Source: CAZCAC01 sp964496575
GTDB lineage: Bacteria > Planctomycetota > UBA1135 > GCA-002686595
Direction: 5' to 3'
NCBI GenBank assembly: GCA_964496575.1
Contig: CAZCAC010000152.1
Location: 1-18,230 of the forward strand
DNA: 18,230 nt
Positions 16,498-18,230 of this stretch are shown piece by piece. The notes under the pieces were generated by a model. It made no database searches. It had not been told where the DNA came from and worked only from the letters and a program-made list of their open reading frames with translations. The position numbers were made by a program, and so were the translations under genes. Within the stretch, counting starts at the first letter, position 1. The number at the start of each line of letters is the position of its first letter.

Positions 16498-18177
16498 ATG
16501 AATGATTCCAAGCCGGGTGCCTACAGCACCAAGGACATCCTCCTCTTCGTCGGCTGCTTCATCGCACTGATCACGACATCCTTCGGGTTCGTCGTTCGTG
16601 CGATGCTGATCAACGAGTGGGGAACCGAGTTCGGCCTGACCGAGGTCGAAAAGGGCGAGATCTTCGGCGTCGGACTCTGGCCCTTCGCGATCAGCATCAT
16701 CCTGTTCAGCCTGGTCATCGACAAGATCGGCTACGGCCGGGCGATGGTCTTCGCCTTCCTCTGTCACGCCGTTTCGGCGGTCCTGACCATCTTCGCCAAG
16801 GACTACTGGAGCCTCTACTGGGCGACCTTCATCGTCGCGCTCGGCAACGGCACGGTCGAGGCGGTGATCAACCCGGTGGTCGCGACGATGTTCAGCAAGG
16901 ACAAGACCAAGTGGCTGAACATCCTGCACGCGGGGTGGCCGGCCGGTCTGGTGTGCGGCGGGCTGCTGGCGATCGGGCTGGGCGATGCCGACTGGCGCTG
17001 GAAGGTCGGCTTGCTGCTGATCCCGACGGCGATCTACGGAGTGATCCTCATCCGCTGCAAGTTCCCCGTGCAGGAGCGCGTCGCGGCCGGTGTCTCCTAT
17101 CGCGACATGCTGAAGGAAGCCGGGGGCCTCGGGATGTTCATCGTCATGGCCCTGATCTTCGCCGAGCTGGGGCGGGTCGTCTCCGCCGCGTGGCCGGAGG
17201 TGATCGAGTGGACCAGGTACCACACCCTGGGCGTCGCCGCCGGCTTCGGGCTGGCCTTCGGCGTCTGGGTGAAGAGCCTCGGGCGCCCGCTCTTCATCAT
17301 CCTGCTCCTGATCATGATGCCGCTGGCCACCACCGAGCTCGGCACCGACAGCTGGATCACGCCGCTGATGAAGGGCCAGCTGGAAAACCCGGTGCTGGTC
17401 CTGGTCTACACCTCGGCGATCATGATGGTGCTGCGCTTCTTTGCGGGGCCGATCGTGCACAAGCTCTCGCCGCTGGGGCTGCTGGCCGCCTGCAGCGCCA
17501 TCGCCGCGATCGGGCTGATCGCCCTCTCCAACGCGGCAGGGGTGATGATCTTCGTCGCGGCCACCGTCTACGGCGTAGGCAAGACTTTCTTCTGGCCGAC
17601 GATGCTGGGAATCGTCTCCGAGCGCTTCCCCAAGGGTGGCGCGTTGACCCTGAACGCCGCCGGCGGCGTCGGCATGCTGAGCGTGGGAGTCGTCGGTGCG
17701 ATGTTCCTCGGCTTCTGGCAAGACACCACGAAATCGTCGCTCCTCGAGGAGCGTGAGCCGGCGATCTACGAGGCGGTCGTGGTCGAGAAACCGAGCGTCC
17801 TCGGAACCTACGCCGCGATCGACGGCGACAAGTTCAACGCCGAGATCGTCCCGCTGGTGGGGAAGGAGGCCGAGGCGAAGGAACGCGTCACCGAGGCCTT
17901 GACCGCAAGCCACGGCCACGCCCCCAGCGAGAGCGAGCTGGCGGCCGCGCTGGCGGCCGACCAGCCGTACCAGGAGATCGTCACGGCGCCCGCCTACTCC
18001 ACCCAGGTCGCCGCCAACGAGACCTTGAGCGAGCTCGCGGAAGAGTCGCAGCAGGGCGCGCTCTTCAAGGTCGCCATCTTCCCCGCGCTGATGTTCGTCT
18101 GCTACGTGCTGCTGATGCTCTACTTCCGGGCCAGGGGCGGTTACAAGGCGGAGGTGCTGGTCGCCGACGGCGATTGA
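16498..18177 (+). CDS. Major facilitator superfamily transporter with a large loop before the last helix
   Basis: This 559-residue inner-membrane protein has about 12 hydrophobic helices, the first at about 14-36. The MFS loop 2-3 motif is visible in modified form at 75-81 (DKIGYGR), and WRWKVGLLLIPTAIYG closes the first half. Eleven helices end near residue 408. A hydrophilic, Glu/Ala-rich segment of about 110 residues (410-520) then precedes the last helix at 522-543. Most MFS carriers are 400-450 residues long, so this insert explains the extra length. The substrate is unknown; many relatives carry sugars or organic acids. No Shine-Dalgarno-like sequence precedes the ATG at 16498, but the start fits because the first helix follows at once. 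The gene lies just after the assembly gap, so its link to the genes on the left is unsure. Confidence 0.87.
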   Translation: MNDSKPGAYSTKDILLFVGCFIALITTSFGFVVRAMLINEWGTEFGLTEVEKGEIFGVGLWPFAISIILFSLVIDKIGYGRAMVFAFLCHAVSAVLTIFAKDYWSLYWATFIVALGNGTVEAVINPVVATMFSKDKTKWLNILHAGWPAGLVCGGLLAIGLGDADWRWKVGLLLIPTAIYGVILIRCKFPVQERVAAGVSYRDMLKEAGGLGMFIVMALIFAELGRVVSAAWPEVIEWTRYHTLGVAAGFGLAFGVWVKSLGRPLFIILLLIMMPLATTELGTDSWITPLMKGQLENPVLVLVYTSAIMMVLRFFAGPIVHKLSPLGLLAACSAIAAIGLIALSNAAGVMIFVAATVYGVGKTFFWPTMLGIVSERFPKGGALTLNAAGGVGMLSVGVVGAMFLGFWQDTTKSSLLEEREPAIYEAVVVEKPSVLGTYAAIDGDKFNAEIVPLVGKEAEAKERVTEALTASHGHAPSESELAAALAADQPYQEIVTAPAYSTQVAANETLSELAEESQQGALFKVAIFPALMFVCYVLLMLYFRARGGYKAEVLVADGD

Positions 18178-18189
18178 TACGGAGTCGCA

Positions 18190-18217
18190 CACCTTTCCGC
18201 GCTTTTGCGACAAGGTG
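18190..18217 (+). terminator. Hairpin downstream of the MFS gene
   Basis: CACCTT (18190-18195) pairs with AAGGTG (18212-18217). Inside lie a 2x2 internal loop, a CGC/GCG stem and a 6-nt loop. It begins 12 nt after the stop codon. No T-run follows, so the terminator role is tentative. Confidence 0.35.
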
Positions 18218-18230
18218 GTGCCGCACATCC

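Noticed and set aside
16279..18228. Minus-strand open frame of about 649 codons
   Set aside because: It is antisense to the complete MFS gene, extends through the N-gap, and is Asp/Arg/Gln/His-rich without any motif.
1..18230. CRISPR arrays, tRNA or rRNA genes, insertion sequences
   Set aside because: No regularly spaced repeats, no tRNA T-loop with a matching cloverleaf, no rRNA-like stretch and no transposase were seen.

Overview
The window is 18.2 kb of GC-rich bacterial DNA with about nine intact protein genes. No rRNA, tRNA, CRISPR array or insertion sequence was recognised. The gene content points to the Planctomycetota or a close relative, at moderate confidence. The supporting traits are a membrane-anchored Hanks-type kinase with a GWEWRYY motif leading into WD40 sequence, an ECF sigma factor of the planctomycete-rich TIGR02999 type, a secreted formylglycine sulfatase with a C-terminal domain I recall from Planctomycetota surface proteins, and large secreted proteins built of beta-rich modules. 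No single gene proves the phylum.

Left part (1-6060, all minus strand). An ABC ATPase (5146-6060) overlaps by GTGA a 1188-residue protein that joins two ABC-2 permease halves to an M1-type zinc peptidase (1583-5149). After a short AT-rich promoter-like island follows a Ser/Thr kinase (50-1414). The kinase stops after one WD40 repeat, and a one-base frame change would extend it toward the window edge.

Middle part (6061-11041). A secreted sulfatase (minus) and a secreted SGNH hydrolase with LamG-like and DUF3471-like domains (plus) diverge across an unusually long 840-bp spacer. That spacer may contain a broken minus-strand gene: two small ORFs that join cleanly if one of two 13-bp-spaced copies of GTGGTGAGAT is skipped. 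The SGNH gene converges on a short ECF-type sigma gene. The two stops are 12 bp apart, with a hairpin over the SGNH stop codon.

Right part (11049-18230). The sigma gene seems to lack about 30 residues of region 2.3/2.4. It is divergent from a two-gene operon: a membrane-anchored HEAT-repeat protein and a 1197-residue exported DNRLRE protein, coupled by an ATGA overlap. Next come an assembly gap of 10 N in poly-C/G sequence, flanked by near-identical 16-mers, and a 12-helix MFS transporter with a large loop before its last helix. Adjacency across the gap is not assured.

The genes look like a cell-envelope and extracellular-degradation neighbourhood with its own signalling genes. Shared regulation among the blocks is inference only. 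The most unusual items are the region-2-deleted sigma factor next to the HEAT/DNRLRE pair, the permease-peptidase fusion, and the possible decayed gene in the 840-bp spacer.
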